Notes: generated by a model from the sequence alone, not told the origin. 64,000 nt of DNA from Streptomyces marianii (GCF_005795905.1 NZ_VAWE01000001.1:4200001-4264000); one strand, 5' to 3'; positions 1-9,400 are shown, counted from the stretch's first letter. Program-made: numbers and translations.

Positions 1-394
1 TCTTCCCACTTCTGTGGAGAACGGCCGCGTCGCGTCACCTATTCGAACAGCGTGAGGGCGTCAGGGTGTCGGCGGCGAGGAGTAGGCAGGGGAGGACGGG
101 CGGGAGCGGGCCGGATGCGGCGTGCGCCGGGAGCGGACGTCGAGGCGCCGGGCGGCGGGCCGTCCGGCCGGCGCCCACCGGCCGTGCGGGGATCGGAGCC
201 GCACGGGCGGCGGCGACGGCCGTGCAAGCCGCCCGGCCGCCGCGGTACGGGGGCGGGTGCGGAGGGAAGCCGCATCCGCCCCGATCGGATCCTGCGGGCG
301 CTGCGGCAGCCCGCGGGCGCCCGTGGGCGCCCACGGGGGCTTGCGCAGTGTCCCGGGCGGCGCAGTGTCCCGGGCGCGGCCGCGCCCGGTCTCC
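1..394. other. dnaA-side part of the oriC interval
   Basis: This is the non-coding stretch downstream of dnaA. In Streptomyces oriC lies between dnaA and dnaN, so this is its dnaA edge and the rest is off the window. One near-consensus DnaA box is visible on the reverse strand at 13-21 (TGTGGAGAA, 8 of 9 to TGTGGACAA). The remainder is very GC-rich and has two perfect palindromes (320-337 and 370-389) and a direct repeat of GCAGTGTCCCGGGCG at about 345-375. The open frames here are overlapping GC-driven shadows with no recognisable protein. Confidence 0.7.
370..389. terminator. Palindrome just after dnaA, probable dnaA terminator
   Basis: A perfect 20-bp GC-only palindrome begins 6 bases past the dnaA stop codon, reading on the minus strand. 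A second perfect palindrome (320-337) follows. There is no T-tract, as is usual for Streptomyces terminators. Either could also be an oriC structural element. Confidence 0.5.
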
Positions 395-2182
395 TCAGCC
401 GTTCTTGATGCGGTTGGTGAGCTCGGTGACCTGGTTGTAGATGGAGCGTCGCTCGGCCATCAGCGCGCGGATCTTCCGGTCCGCGTGCATCACCGTCGTG
501 TGGTCCCGCCCGCCGAACTGTGCACCGATCTTCGGCAGCGACAGATCCGTGAGCTCCCGGCACAGGTACATGGCGATCTGACGCGCGGTCACGAGGACCC
601 GGCTGCGCGAGGAACCGCAGAGGTCCTCCACCGTCAGCCCGAAGTAGTCGGCGGTCGCCGCCATGATCGCGCTCGCGGTGATCTCCGGAGCGGTGTCCTC
701 CCCGCCCGGGATGAGGTCCTTCAGGACGATCTCGGTGAGGCCGAGGTCCACCGGCTGCCGGTTCAGGCTCGCGAACGCCGTGACCCGGATCAGCGCGCCC
801 TCCAGCTCGCGGATGTTCCGCGAGATCCGGGAGGCGATGAACTCCAGCACCTCCGGCGGCGCGTTGAGCTGTTCCTGTACCGCCTTCTTGCGCAGGATCG
901 CGATGCGGGTCTCCAGCTCCGGCGGCTGGACGTCGGTGGTGAGACCCCATTCGAAGCGGTTCCGCAGCCGGTCCTCCAGGGTCATCAGCTGCTTGGGCGG
1001 CCGGTCGGAGGACAGCACGATCTGCTTGTTGGCGTTGTGGAGCGTGTTGAAGGTGTGGAAGAACTCCTCCTGCGTCGACTCCTTGCTCGCCAGGAACTGG
1101 ATGTCGTCGACCAGCAGGATGTCCACGTCGCGGTAGCGCTTGCGGAAGGTGTCGCCCTTGCCGTCGCGGATCGAGTTGATGAACTCGTTGGTGAACTCCT
1201 CCGAGCTCACGTACCGCACCCGGGTGCCGGGATAGAGGCTGCGTGCGTAGTGCCCGATGGCGTGCAGAAGATGGGTCTTGCCGAGCCCCGACTCCCCGTA
1301 GATGAAGAGGGGGTTGTACGCCTTCGCCGGTGCCTCGGCGACCGCGACGGCGGCCGCGTGGGCGAACCGGTTGGACGCCCCGATGACGAAGGTGTCGAAG
1401 AGGTACTTGGGGTTGAGCCGGGCGTGCGGCTCCCCGGGGCCCGGGGCCGGCGCGGGCTGCGCGCCGAGGGGACCGGGCGCGCCGCTGCCACCGGGCGCAC
1501 CCGGAACCGGCGCTCCGACCCCTGGACCGCCGTGCCGAGGGGCCCCGGGCTCCGGGAGTTCGTGCCGGTCGTGGCGCTGGTGGTCGTACTGCCCGCGGTC
1601 GGGCATGGGCGAGCGGTAGTCGTGCTGCGGCTGCGGGGGGCGGGCCGTGGCGTAGGGGTCGCGCTCCTGGAAGCCGCCGAGCCGGGGCTGCTGCCAGGAC
1701 AGGTCCTCCTGGGTGCGCGGCCAGGCTCCGGGCTCCGGGCGCTGCTGCTGGTACTCGGGATAGGCGGGGCGGGCGCCGGGCAGGCCGTCGTCCCCGGACC
1801 GGTGGCCGTAGCCGTCGTAGGCGTCAGCGTGGCGCGGCTCGTCGTGCTGCGCGCCCTGGTAGCGGGACGGCTGCTGCACGGGCGGCGCCGGCGCGGCGAC
1901 GGGCTCGGCCGCGGAGTCGTCGACGGTGATCGCGATCCGGATCGGGCGTCCGCACTCGCGGCTGAGGGTGTCGCTGATCAGCGGCGCCAGCCGGCCCTCG
2001 AGCACGCGCTTGCCCCATTCGTTGGGGACGGCGAGGAGAGCGGTGTCGGCCACCAGCGCCAGTGGCTGGCAGCGTTCGATCCACTGCTTGTCCTTGGGCT
2101 CGATGCCCTGCTGGCCTTCTCCGAGAAGCTGTTCCAGCACGCGTGGCCACACTGCGGCAAGATCGGCAGGTACGTCAGCCAC
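395..2182 (-). CDS. dnaA: Chromosomal replication initiator DnaA
   Basis: This protein binds 9-bp DnaA boxes and melts oriC to load DnaB. It has 595 residues. Domain I (about 1-90) is followed by a very long Pro/Gly/His/Gln-rich linker (about 95-250), the enlarged domain II typical of Streptomyces DnaA. The AAA+ domain has Walker [12 protein letters not shown] near residue 296 and Walker [10 protein letters not shown]. The C-terminal DNA-binding domain carries the signature [15 protein letters not shown] near residue 563. The gene is divergent from rpmH, and a consensus DnaA box in its upstream region (2312-2320) fits autoregulation. Confidence 0.98.
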   Translation of the reverse strand: MADVPADLAAVWPRVLEQLLGEGQQGIEPKDKQWIERCQPLALVADTALLAVPNEWGKRVLEGRLAPLISDTLSRECGRPIRIAITVDDSAAEPVAAPAPPVQQPSRYQGAQHDEPRHADAYDGYGHRSGDDGLPGARPAYPEYQQQRPEPGAWPRTQEDLSWQQPRLGGFQERDPYATARPPQPQHDYRSPMPDRGQYDHQRHDRHELPEPGAPRHGGPGVGAPVPGAPGGSGAPGPLGAQPAPAPGPGEPHARLNPKYLFDTFVIGASNRFAHAAAVAVAEAPAKAYNPLFIYGESGLGKTHLLHAIGHYARSLYPGTRVRYVSSEEFTNEFINSIRDGKGDTFRKRYRDVDILLVDDIQFLASKESTQEEFFHTFNTLHNANKQIVLSSDRPPKQLMTLEDRLRNRFEWGLTTDVQPPELETRIAILRKKAVQEQLNAPPEVLEFIASRISRNIRELEGALIRVTAFASLNRQPVDLGLTEIVLKDLIPGGEDTAPEITASAIMAATADYFGLTVEDLCGSSRSRVLVTARQIAMYLCRELTDLSLPKIGAQFGGRDHTTVMHADRKIRALMAERRSIYNQVTELTNRIKNG

Positions 2183-2311
2183 AAGGCACGCTCTCTCACA
2201 GGTCCCACGAATGTGTGGTTCTCGGGACGGGTCGGTCAGGCCCGGCAGGCGGGTAGGAAAGGAATTCGAGTCCAGTCACGGTAGTCAGGGCGACCCGTAC
2301 GGTTCAAGTTG

Positions 2312-2332
2312 TTGTCCACAGCCTGTGTACAG
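2312..2332 (+). promoter_or_regulatory. DnaA box pair in the dnaA promoter region
   Basis: A perfect Streptomyces DnaA box TTGTCCACA lies at 2312-2320. A weaker, oppositely oriented match (TGTGTACAG, 7 of 9) lies at 2324-2332. Both are 130-150 bp upstream of the dnaA start. DnaA boxes in the dnaA promoter are known to mediate autoregulation in Streptomyces. Confidence 0.75.
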
Positions 2333-2433
2333 CCGGCGCTGCAGTGACCCTGGTTTGACCGGATGGCGTAGCCGCGCGTACCGTAACCAGGTCGAGTTGT
2401 CGATGGCTGCTGCCGCCTGCCTCCGATGGGCAA

Positions 2434-2461
2434 AGATCACGATCAGTAGATCACGATCGGT
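2434..2461. repeat. Tandem 14-bp direct repeat between dnaA and rpmH
   Basis: Two abutting copies of AGATCACGATC(A/G)GT (2434-2447 and 2448-2461) differ at one base. They sit in the relatively AT-rich part of the dnaA-rpmH divergent promoter region, about 105 bp upstream of rpmH. They look like a tandem regulator-binding site, but the binding protein is unknown. Confidence 0.6.
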
Positions 2462-2565
2462 GATTGTGAAGCGGTGCACTCGGGCGTATTGCGAGCTACT
2501 CGTGGGCGCACGGTGACAGCCAGGCGATGCCCCGCCACCACACGAATCATTACTGGAGCCCCCGA

Positions 2566-2703
2566 GTGAGCAAGCGCACCTTCCAGCCGAACAACCGTCG
2601 TCGCGCGAAGACCCACGGCTTCCGGCTGCGGATGCGCACCCGTGCCGGCCGCGCGATTCTCGCGTCCCGCCGTAGCAAGGGTCGCGCCCGCCTGTCCGCC
2701 TGA
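2566..2703 (+). CDS. rpmH: 50S ribosomal protein L34
   Basis: This 45-residue, Arg/Lys-rich protein has the invariant L34 pattern: [19 protein letters not shown] at the start and [18 protein letters not shown] at the end. The start is a GTG preceded by the purine-rich TGGAG at 2554-2558. It is the first gene of the conserved rpmH-rnpA-yidD-yidC-jag-rsmG run and is divergent from dnaA, the standard bacterial arrangement at oriC. Confidence 0.97.
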   Translation: MSKRTFQPNNRRRAKTHGFRLRMRTRAGRAILASRRSKGRARLSA

Positions 2704-2723
2704 TCTGCAGCACAGGTCATGAC

Positions 2724-3095
2724 GTGCTGCCTACCGAAAATCGGCTGAGGCGGCGCGAGGACTTCGCGACCGCGGTACGCCGGGGACGCCGGGCCGGACG
2801 CCCGCTTCTCGTCGTCCATCTTCGCAGCGGTTCAACGGACCCGCACGCGCCTGGGGAGAGCGCTTCCCCGACGCGTGCGGGTTTCGTCGTGAGCAAGGCG
2901 GTAGGTGGTGCGGTGGTGCGGAACCGGGTGAAGCGTCGGCTTCGCCACCTGATGCGCGAACGACTGTCCGAGCTGCCCCCCGGTAGCCTGGTGGTCGTAC
3001 GGGCGCTGCCCGGAGCGGGCGACGCCGAGCACGCACAGCTGGCCCGAGACCTGGACGCCGCTCTCCAGCGGCTGCAGGGAGGGGGCGCGCGATGA
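2724..3095 (+). CDS. rnpA: Ribonuclease P protein component
   Basis: This small basic protein partners with the RNase P RNA in 5' maturation of tRNA. It has 123 residues and starts at GTG. It begins [20 protein letters not shown] and contains the family signature [14 protein letters not shown] near residues 70-83. It overlaps yidD by 4 bases (ATGA), so the two are probably translationally coupled. Confidence 0.97.
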   Translation: MLPTENRLRRREDFATAVRRGRRAGRPLLVVHLRSGSTDPHAPGESASPTRAGFVVSKAVGGAVVRNRVKRRLRHLMRERLSELPPGSLVVVRALPGAGDAEHAQLARDLDAALQRLQGGGAR

Positions 3096-3418
3096 AGTAC
3101 CCGCTGCTGGCTCTGATCAAGCTGTACCAGTGGACGATCAGCCCGCTGCTGGGCCCCGTCTGCCGGTACTACCCGTCGTGCTCCCACTACGGGTACACCG
3201 CCATCGACCGGCACGGCGCGGTGAAAGGCACGGCACTGACCGCCTGGCGCATCCTGCGGTGCAACCCGTGGTCGCCCGGCGGTGTGGACCATGTCCCTCC
3301 CCGTAAACGACCTCGTTGGCACGAGCTGCTGCGCGACCACCTGCGCGGCGGCAAGGGCGGGCAACCCCCTGAGACCAGCCCGGCCGCAGAGACCTCGCCC
3401 AATGCTCAAGGAGCCTGA
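3092..3418 (+). CDS. yidD: Membrane protein insertion efficiency factor YidD
   Basis: This is a small inner-face membrane-associated protein thought to assist YidC. It has 108 residues. The family hallmarks are all present in the first 70 residues: [23 protein letters not shown], then CSHYG, then [18 protein letters not shown]. The C-terminal tail from about residue 80 is hydrophilic and low-complexity. Its start overlaps the rnpA stop, and yidC begins 3 bases after its stop. Confidence 0.95.
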   Translation: MKYPLLALIKLYQWTISPLLGPVCRYYPSCSHYGYTAIDRHGAVKGTALTAWRILRCNPWSPGGVDHVPPRKRPRWHELLRDHLRGGKGGQPPETSPAAETSPNAQGA

Positions 3419-3421
3419 TTA

Positions 3422-4654
3422 GTGGACACGATTGCCAGTCTCTTCAGCTTTATCACCACACCCGTCTCCTGGATCATCGTCCAGTTCCACAAGTTGTACG
3501 GGGCGATCTTCGGCCCGGACACGGGCTGGGCATGGGGACTGTCCATCGTGTCCCTGGTGGTGGTCATCCGTATCTGCCTGATCCCGCTCTTCGTGAAGCA
3601 GATCAAGTCGATGCGGAACATGCAGGCGCTCCAGCCCAAGATGAAGGCGATCCAGGAGCGCTACAAGAACGACCGACAGCGTCAGTCCGAAGAGATGATG
3701 AAGCTGTACAAGGACACGGGTACCAACCCGCTGTCCTCGTGTCTGCCCATCCTCGCGCAGTCGCCGTTCTTCTTCGCGCTGTACCACGTGCTGAGCAAGA
3801 TCGCCTCGGGTGACACCATCGGCGTCCTCAACCAGGAGCTGGTGAACAGCGCGCGCGAGGCCCACATCTTCGGTGCCCCGATCGCCGCGAAGTTCATGGA
3901 CTCCGAGGAGAAGGTCGCGGCGCTCAGCGCCTCTCTGACGGACGTCCGGGTCGTCACCGCGATCATGATCGTCCTGATGTCCGCGTCCCAGTTCTACACG
4001 CAGCGCCAGCTGATGCAGAAGAACGTGGACCTCACGGTCAAGACGCCGTACATGCAGCAGCAGAAGATGTTGATGTACATCTTCCCGCTGATCTTCGCCG
4101 TCACGGGTATCAACTTCCCGGTCGGTGTCCTCGTCTACTGGCTGACCACCAACGTGTGGACCATGGGCCAGCAGATGTACGTGATCAACCAGAACCCGAC
4201 GCCCGGTTCCAAGGCGCAGGACAACTACCTGCAGCGTCTGCTGAAGAGCGTCAGCTCTCACGGCGAGGTTCGTGGTCGTCGCAGGCGTTCGGTCGTCCAG
4301 GCCATCGTGGCCAAGGGCGCGGACCGCAACGACAACGAGCGCAAGTTCTTCGCGGGCCTGGCGAAGGCGGGCTTCGCGGCTCAGGCGGACGGCACCGTGA
4401 TCAAGAGTGACACGGTCACGGCGGATGCCGAAGCCGGTTCCGCCGCCCGGCGTCAGCAGCCCAAGCGTCAGAGCAAGGCCCAGCGCCAGTCGGGCGGTAC
4501 CCATCAGACGGGCGAGGCCAAGCCTTCGCTTGAGAAGCAGCAGGACACACCGCCGAAGCCGGCGGGCAAGAGCTCTCCCGCTACCCCTCGCCAAGCCAAG
4601 TCCGGACAGCGCAAGGGCTCGCAGCGGCCCAAGCACCCGTCGTCCAAGAAGTAA
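3422..4654 (+). CDS. yidC: Membrane protein insertase YidC
   Basis: This Oxa1/YidC-family insertase places proteins into the cytoplasmic membrane with or without Sec. It has 410 residues from a GTG start. The family core lies at about residues 25-280, with hydrophobic segments near 30-55, 95-125, 175-195 and 215-245. It includes the groove arginine in [10 protein letters not shown] and the cytoplasmic loop rich in Met/Lys/Gln. The last 130 residues are a basic, Gln/Lys/Ser-rich tail ([15 protein letters not shown]), common in actinobacterial YidC and probably ribosome- or RNA-facing. The neighbours are yidD and jag. Confidence 0.97.
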   Translation: MDTIASLFSFITTPVSWIIVQFHKLYGAIFGPDTGWAWGLSIVSLVVVIRICLIPLFVKQIKSMRNMQALQPKMKAIQERYKNDRQRQSEEMMKLYKDTGTNPLSSCLPILAQSPFFFALYHVLSKIASGDTIGVLNQELVNSAREAHIFGAPIAAKFMDSEEKVAALSASLTDVRVVTAIMIVLMSASQFYTQRQLMQKNVDLTVKTPYMQQQKMLMYIFPLIFAVTGINFPVGVLVYWLTTNVWTMGQQMYVINQNPTPGSKAQDNYLQRLLKSVSSHGEVRGRRRRSVVQAIVAKGADRNDNERKFFAGLAKAGFAAQADGTVIKSDTVTADAEAGSAARRQQPKRQSKAQRQSGGTHQTGEAKPSLEKQQDTPPKPAGKSSPATPRQAKSGQRKGSQRPKHPSSKK

Positions 4655-4668
4655 GAAGGAGTCCATCC

Positions 4669-5181
4669 GTGACGGAAGGCACCACCTCCGCCGCCGCTGA
4701 GGGTGGCGACACCCTGTCCCGCCTGGAGCAGGAGGGGGAGATCGCCGCTGACTACCTCGAGGGTCTGCTCGACATCGCCGATCTCGACGGCGACATCGAC
4801 ATGGACGTCGAGGCGGATCGGGCCTCGGTATCGATCATCAGCGACTCGGGCAGCCGTGATCTGCAGAAGCTCGTGGGCCGCGATGGCGAGGTGCTCGAGG
4901 CGCTCCAGGAGCTGACCCGGCTCGCCGTGCACCGGGAGACCGGGGACCGCAGCCGCCTGATGCTGGACATCGCGGGATTCCGGGCGAAGAAGCGTGCCGA
5001 ACTCGCGGAGCTCGGCGCCAAGGCCGCGGCTGAGGTCAAGAACACGGGTGAGCCCGTGAAGATGAAGCCGATGACCCCGTTCGAGCGGAAGGTCGTTCAC
5101 GACGCGGTCGCGGCCGCCGGTCTGCGCAGCGAGTCCGAGGGCGAGGAGCCGCAGCGCTTCGTCGTCGTCCTCCCTGCCTGA
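4669..5181 (+). CDS. jag: Jag/KhpB-like KH-R3H RNA-binding protein
   Basis: This 170-residue cytoplasmic single-stranded nucleic-acid-binding protein has an acidic N-terminus, then a KH domain (VGRDGEVLEALQELTRL, about residues 66-82), then a C-terminal R3H domain (PMTPFERKVVHDAVAAAG). The GTG start is preceded by AAGAAGGAG. It has the usual position directly after yidC. Homologues (KhpB/EloR) affect cell elongation in other Gram-positives, but no such role can be read from the sequence here. Confidence 0.93.
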   Translation: MTEGTTSAAAEGGDTLSRLEQEGEIAADYLEGLLDIADLDGDIDMDVEADRASVSIISDSGSRDLQKLVGRDGEVLEALQELTRLAVHRETGDRSRLMLDIAGFRAKKRAELAELGAKAAAEVKNTGEPVKMKPMTPFERKVVHDAVAAAGLRSESEGEEPQRFVVVLPA

Positions 5182-5195
5182 CCTGCAGCGTTCTG

Positions 5196-5225
5196 TCGGC
5201 CCCGTCTGTTCGCAGGCGGGGCCGA
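5196..5225 (+). terminator. Hairpin with T-tract after jag
   Basis: The arms TCGGCCCCG and CGGGGCCGA are followed by ATTTT (5225-5230). This is one of the few classical Rho-independent terminators with a T-run in this GC-rich DNA. It separates jag from rsmG. Confidence 0.8.
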
Positions 5226-5285
5226 ATTTTGTCAGCCTGATAATTCAGCCATTACAGCGCGGTGCGGTACGGAAGGACGGTTCCG

Positions 5286-6002
5286 GTGACGGAGGCAGCA
5301 GAGCTTCCCCAGGCGCCAGAAGAGGCGCGGACGGTATTCGGTGAGTTCTTCCCTGAGGCCGTCAGGTACGCGGAGCTGCTCGCGGACGCGGGAGTCAAGC
5401 GCGGCCTGATCGGGCCCCGCGAGGTGCCGCGACTGTGGGAGCGGCACCTGCTGAACTGTGCGGTGCTGTCCGAGGTCGTCCCGGAGGGGGTGACAGTGTG
5501 CGACGTGGGTTCCGGCGCGGGGCTGCCGGGCATTCCGCTGGCCCTGGTCCGGCCCGACCTCAAGATCACTCTTCTGGAGCCGCTGCTGCGTCGTACGAAC
5601 TTCCTTCAGGAAGTCGTGGAGCTGCTGGGTCTGGACCATGTCACGGTGGTGCGTGGCCGGGCCGAGGAAATGCTCGGCAAGCTGCCCCCAGTGCATGTGG
5701 TCACCGCGCGCGCCGTGGCACCTCTGGACCGGTTGGCCGGTTGGGGCGTACCGCTGCTGCGGCCCTATGGGGAGATGCTTGCTCTCAAGGGCGACACCGC
5801 CCAGGAAGAGCTCGACGGGGCACGGGCGGCGCTGAGTAAGCTCGGCGTGGTGGAGACCTCCGTGGTTCAGGTCGGACAGGGAATCGTCGACCCCTTGTCC
5901 ACGGTGGTCCGTGTCGAGGTCGGGGAGAGTCCGGGCGGGGTGCGGTTCGCCGCCAAGAGGGCCAAGGCCGCCCGCGCCGGCCGCGTCCGTCGTCGCCGCT
6001 GA
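5286..6002 (+). CDS. rsmG: 16S rRNA (guanine-N7) methyltransferase RsmG
   Basis: This is the SAM-dependent enzyme that methylates G527 (E. coli numbering) of 16S rRNA. Loss of it gives low-level streptomycin resistance and antibiotic overproduction in Streptomyces. It has 238 residues. The SAM-binding motif CDVGSGAGLPGIPLAL is at about 75-90, and the N-terminus LWERHLLNCA is typical of GidB. The GTG at 5286 was preferred over the in-frame GTG at 5262 because GGAAGGAC lies just upstream and the conserved N-terminus starts there. Confidence 0.95.
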   Translation: MTEAAELPQAPEEARTVFGEFFPEAVRYAELLADAGVKRGLIGPREVPRLWERHLLNCAVLSEVVPEGVTVCDVGSGAGLPGIPLALVRPDLKITLLEPLLRRTNFLQEVVELLGLDHVTVVRGRAEEMLGKLPPVHVVTARAVAPLDRLAGWGVPLLRPYGEMLALKGDTAQEELDGARAALSKLGVVETSVVQVGQGIVDPLSTVVRVEVGESPGGVRFAAKRAKAARAGRVRRRR

Positions 6003-6099
6003 GCTGTTCCGTCACTGCTGTCCGATTGCGGCGTTGCATCCCCGGTACGTACGCATTTCGGAGTGTCGTAACGATGTGACCCCGCGGCGTGTGCATCGT

Positions 6100-6113
6100 G
6101 TTTCACGTGAAAC
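6100..6113. promoter_or_regulatory. parS site 1, upstream of parA
   Basis: A perfect GTTTCACGTGAAAC lies between rsmG and the preferred parA start. ParB bound here would sit over the parAB promoter region. If parA started at the distant upstream GTG (6089), the site would fall inside the gene. Confidence 0.95.
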
Positions 6114-6199
6114 GTCGCTCACTGCTGCAGGGAATCATCAGCCGTGGCCGTGCGGCCGCCGCGCCGCGTGACCGCAAGCCGCTCGCGAGGGTTACTGAC

Positions 6200-6226
6200 T
6201 TGTCCACAGAGGTGGAATTCTCCACA
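6200..6226 (+). promoter_or_regulatory. DnaA box pair upstream of parA
   Basis: A perfect TTGTCCACA (6200-6208) and a one-mismatch TTCTCCACA (6218-6226) lie in the same orientation, 18 bp apart. They sit 37-63 bp before the preferred parA start. Function is inferred only from the match to the Streptomyces DnaA consensus. Confidence 0.6.
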
Positions 6227-6262
6227 GAACCACCGGCCTCGCTGGTTCGGGACCCCGAAACC

Positions 6263-7339
6263 ATGGCAGGCTCTGTTCATCGCGAGCCTGAAGTCGAGGA
6301 GAGTGAATCCTTGCGGTCCGACGCCAACATCGCGGGACCGATGACCGATCCGGTCCCTGGTCCCCGTACCGAATCGGCGGGGGAGGATGTTTCACGTGAA
6401 ACACCGCCGCCGATGGACGACACCCCCATTGGTCGTGCTGCCCAACTGGCGGTGGAGGCTCTGGGCCGTGCCGGTGAGGGTCTTCCCCGACCTGAGCAGA
6501 CGCGCGTCATGGTCGTCGCCAACCAGAAGGGTGGGGTGGGCAAGACGACGACGACGGTCAATCTTGCTGCCTCGCTCGCGCTGCACGGCGCGCGTGTCCT
6601 TGTGATCGACCTCGACCCGCAGGGCAACGCATCGACGGCCCTGGGTATCGACCACCATGCGGAAGTGCCCTCGATCTATGACGTTCTTGTCGAGAGCAAG
6701 CCGCTCTCCGACGTGGTCCAGCCGGTCCCGGACGTCGAAGGACTCTTCTGTGCCCCGGCCACCATCGATCTCGCCGGTGCGGAGATCGAGTTGGTGTCCC
6801 TGGTAGCACGGGAGAGCAGGTTGCAGCGAGCGATCCAGGCGTATGAACAGCCGCTGGACTACATCCTGATCGACTGTCCGCCGTCGCTCGGCCTGCTGAC
6901 CGTCAACGCGCTCGTGGCGGGTGCCGAGGTGCTGATCCCGATCCAGTGCGAGTACTACGCGCTGGAGGGGCTGGGGCAGCTCCTGAGGAACGTCGACCTG
7001 GTGCGTGGACATCTCAACCCCGCGCTCCATGTCTCCACGATTCTGCTCACCATGTATGACGGTCGCACCAGGCTCGCCTCCCAGGTCGCGGAGGAGGTGC
7101 GCAGCCACTTCGGCGATGAGGTGCTGCGAACGAGCATTCCGCGATCCGTCCGCATCTCCGAGGCGCCCAGCTATGGGCAGACCGTTCTCACCTACGACCC
7201 GGGCTCCAGTGGCTCGCTGTCGTATCTTGAGGCTGCCCGTGAGATCGCGCTGCGCGGTGTGGGGATCCACTATGAGGCCCATCCCGCCCATGTGCTCAGC
7301 CAGAACAGCCAGCAGAGTTTGTCGGAGGGGATCCAGTGA
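6263..7339 (+). CDS. parA: Chromosome partitioning ATPase ParA
   Basis: This Walker-type ATPase drives segregation of ParB-parS complexes and, in Streptomyces, organises segregation in sporulating hyphae. Counting from the ATG at 6263 it has 358 residues. A disordered acidic N-terminal extension (about 1-85) precedes the deviant Walker [17 protein letters not shown]. Further motifs are [12 protein letters not shown] and [16 protein letters not shown]. The frame is open back to a GTG at 6089, but that would translate through parS site 1 and the DnaA boxes. No start has a strong ribosome site, so the start is uncertain. parS site 2 lies inside the extension. The stop overlaps parB (GTGA). Confidence 0.95.
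   Translation: MAGSVHREPEVEESESLRSDANIAGPMTDPVPGPRTESAGEDVSRETPPPMDDTPIGRAAQLAVEALGRAGEGLPRPEQTRVMVVANQKGGVGKTTTTVNLAASLALHGARVLVIDLDPQGNASTALGIDHHAEVPSIYDVLVESKPLSDVVQPVPDVEGLFCAPATIDLAGAEIELVSLVARESRLQRAIQAYEQPLDYILIDCPPSLGLLTVNALVAGAEVLIPIQCEYYALEGLGQLLRNVDLVRGHLNPALHVSTILLTMYDGRTRLASQVAEEVRSHFGDEVLRTSIPRSVRISEAPSYGQTVLTYDPGSSGSLSYLEAAREIALRGVGIHYEAHPAHVLSQNSQQSLSEGIQ
6389..6402. promoter_or_regulatory. parS site 2, inside parA
   Basis: A perfect GTTTCACGTGAAAC within the disordered N-terminal region of parA is read as VSRET (in context EDVSRET). The protein sequence there appears to serve the DNA site. Confidence 0.95.
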
Positions 7340-8415
7340 GCGAGCGACGTAGAGGTCTGGGGCGTGGGCTCGGTGCACTGATCCCGGCAGCTCCACAGGA
7401 GAGGCCGGGTCCTTCGGATGCGGGGGCAGGCTCCCCGGTTCTGACGACGGACCGCGGTGTGGCCGCGGCTAAGGTCACCACGCTGCCTGCCGGCCCCCTC
7501 ACGCCGGAGCAGCGTGTGGCCGAGCCGGAGCCGGAGACCCTCTCCGAGCCTGGCCCGGCCGGTGCGCACTTCGCCGAGGTGCCGCTGGACGCCATCACTC
7601 CGAACCCTCGGCAGCCGCGCGAGGTGTTCGACGAGGACGCGCTCGCTGAGCTGGTGACCTCCATCAAGGAAGTGGGTCTTCTTCAGCCGGTCGTCGTACG
7701 GCAACTGGGAACCGAGCGGTACGAGCTCATCATGGGAGAGCGTCGCTGGCGCGCCTGCCGAGAGGCGGGCCTCGAGCGCATCCCTGCGATCGTGCGGGCA
7801 ACCGACGACGAGAAGCTTCTTCTGGACGCCCTTCTGGAGAATCTTCACCGGGCTCAGCTGAACCCGCTGGAAGAGGCGGCCGCCTATGACCAGTTGCTGA
7901 AGGACTTCAACTGCACCCACGACCAGCTGGCCGACCGGATCGGACGCTCGCGTCCTCAGGTCTCCAACACACTGCGACTGCTCCGTCTCTCCCCTCCCGT
8001 GCAGCGACGGGTGGCGGCCGGCGTGCTGTCCGCCGGTCATGCCAGGGCACTGCTCTCGGTGGAGGACTCGGAGGAGCAGGACAAGCTGGCCCACCGTATC
8101 GTGGCCGAGGGCCTCTCGGTGCGAGCCGTGGAGGAGATCGTGACCCTGATGGGGTCCCGTCCGAAGAGCACGCCGAAGTCCAAGGGCCCGCGTGCCGGCG
8201 CACGCCTGTCCCCCGCGCTCACCGATCTCGCATCCCGTCTCTCTGACCGCTTCGAGACCCGAGTGAAGGTCGACCTCGGTCAGAAGAAGGGCAAGATCGT
8301 CGTAGAGTTCGCCTCGATAGAGGATCTCGACCGCATCCTCGGCACGCTCGCCCCGGGTGAGGGGCGGGTCATGGAGCAGGAGCTCTCCGAAGAGGTCGAG
8401 GAAGAGGAGGCCTGA
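7336..8415 (+). CDS. parB: Chromosome partitioning protein ParB
   Basis: This CTP-dependent DNA clamp loads at parS and spreads along DNA. It has 359 residues from GTG, overlapping parA by 4 bases. After a variable N-terminus it has [20 protein letters not shown], the CTP-binding [13 protein letters not shown] motif and [18 protein letters not shown] helix-turn-helix follows ([19 protein letters not shown]), and the protein ends in a C-terminal dimerisation domain and an acidic tail. The nine parS sites in this window are its targets. Confidence 0.98.
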   Translation: MSERRRGLGRGLGALIPAAPQERPGPSDAGAGSPVLTTDRGVAAAKVTTLPAGPLTPEQRVAEPEPETLSEPGPAGAHFAEVPLDAITPNPRQPREVFDEDALAELVTSIKEVGLLQPVVVRQLGTERYELIMGERRWRACREAGLERIPAIVRATDDEKLLLDALLENLHRAQLNPLEEAAAYDQLLKDFNCTHDQLADRIGRSRPQVSNTLRLLRLSPPVQRRVAAGVLSAGHARALLSVEDSEEQDKLAHRIVAEGLSVRAVEEIVTLMGSRPKSTPKSKGPRAGARLSPALTDLASRLSDRFETRVKVDLGQKKGKIVVEFASIEDLDRILGTLAPGEGRVMEQELSEEVEEEEA

Positions 8416-8435
8416 GACTTCCCCTCAGCCTATCG

Positions 8436-8475
8436 GGGCGGATCGTGTCCGGTTCTCAGCGGACACGATCCGCCC
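8436..8475 (+). terminator. Terminator after parAB
   Basis: A perfect 15-bp stem (GGGCGGATCGTGTCC and its complement) with a 10-base loop begins 20 bases after the parB stop and is followed by TTT. Confidence 0.85.
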
Positions 8476-8570
8476 TTTGCCGTCTCACAGTAGGCGTGTC
8501 CCCGCTGGGTGGATACGATGCGTTCTGGTATGGCGCATCCACCTTGACCCATCTCAGAGGAAGGCGAGCC

Positions 8571-8828
8571 ATGCGATCGGTGAGCCGCGGCCACCTACTG
8601 ACAGCCGGACTGGGCATTGGCGCGGTCGGCGGATTCATCGGCAGCCTGCTCCGGGAGCGGAGCGAGCTGTCCGCTGCTCTTGGCGCGGCAGTCGAAGGAA
8701 GTGAGGAACAGCCTTCATGGGCCGTCGGCTCGTCCCGCTCACGCTGGACAACCTTTCAGACCTCCCCAAGCGCTGCCGAGCCTGTGTCTTCTGGGAGCTT
8801 GACCCAGTCAGCGGAGAAGCAGCAGTAA
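8571..8828 (+). CDS. Possible small membrane protein overlapping an acetyltransferase gene
   Basis: An 85-residue frame starts at ATG after the strong ribosome site AGAGGAAGG. It encodes one hydrophobic helix (LLTAGLGIGAVGGFIGSLL, about residues 10-28) followed by a polar tail. Its last 112 bases overlap the next gene in another frame. No family was recognised. The good ribosome site and Gly-zipper-like helix argue for a real gene. The long overlap argues against the full length, and the frame may be a short leader. Confidence 0.35.
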   Translation: MRSVSRGHLLTAGLGIGAVGGFIGSLLRERSELSAALGAAVEGSEEQPSWAVGSSRSRWTTFQTSPSAAEPVSSGSLTQSAEKQQ

Positions 8829-9334
8829 AGGCGGGCAGACCCGAGCTCGAGAAGGAGGCCTGGATCTCGGCCGTCCTGCTCGAGTGGGGATCGTGCGGCC
8901 GTGTCGTCTACGTCGACGACGTGCCCGTCGGCTTCGTGCTCTACGCGCCACCTGCCTACGTTCCGCGTTCGACCGCCTTCCCCACCAGTCCGGTCTCCCC
9001 TGATGCCGTGCAGCTGATGACTGCATGGATCACTCCCGGCTACCAGGGGCAGGGACTGGGGCGAGTGATGGTGCAGACAGTCGCCAAGGATTTGCTTCGT
9101 CGGGGCTTCAAGGCGATCGAGGCATTCGGGGACGCCCGCTGGACCGAGCCGGCCTGTGTGCTGCCGGCCGATCATCTCTTGGCGGTCGGCTTCAAGACCG
9201 TCCGCCCGCATCCCACTCACCCCAGGCTGAGGCTGGAGCTGCGTACGACGCTCTCCTGGAAGGAGGACGTGGAGCTGGCTCTCGACCGGCTTCTGGGCGC
9301 GGTACAGAAGGAGCCGGCTCTGCGACCGCTGTAG
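8717..9334 (+). CDS. GNAT-family N-acetyltransferase
   Basis: This 205-residue protein has a GNAT fold. The acetyl-CoA-binding stretch WITPGYQGQGLGRVMVQTV (R/Q-x-x-G-x-G/A type) lies at about 103-121, and an N-terminal Cys pair is in the motif PKRCRACVFWE. The start is ATG after AGGAAGTGAGGAA. The substrate is unknown. Similar proteins are conserved between parB and trxA in Streptomyces, so it belongs to the core order here. It is convergent with trxA. Confidence 0.85.
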   Translation: MGRRLVPLTLDNLSDLPKRCRACVFWELDPVSGEAAVKAGRPELEKEAWISAVLLEWGSCGRVVYVDDVPVGFVLYAPPAYVPRSTAFPTSPVSPDAVQLMTAWITPGYQGQGLGRVMVQTVAKDLLRRGFKAIEAFGDARWTEPACVLPADHLLAVGFKTVRPHPTHPRLRLELRTTLSWKEDVELALDRLLGAVQKEPALRPL

Positions 9335-9365
9335 GTGTTCCGGGGAGCGGCGGACGCAGAGACAC

Positions 9366-9399
9366 CGAATGGGCCAACCCGCTGGGGTTGGCCCATTCG
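9366..9399. terminator. Bidirectional terminator between the acetyltransferase and trxA
   Basis: A perfect 15-bp stem (CGAATGGGCCAACCC and complement) with a 4-base loop lies between convergent genes. It abuts parS site 3 with a one-base gap. Confidence 0.85.
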
Positions 9400-9400
9400 T

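Noticed and set aside
122..2284. 720-residue plus-strand open frame antisense to dnaA
   Set aside because: It mirrors dnaA in a GC-rich genome, has no recognisable domain and lacks a ribosome site. dnaA on the other strand is unmistakable.
5896..5904. TTGTCCACG in rsmG as a DnaA box
   Set aside because: One mismatch, isolated and inside coding sequence, so no better than chance.
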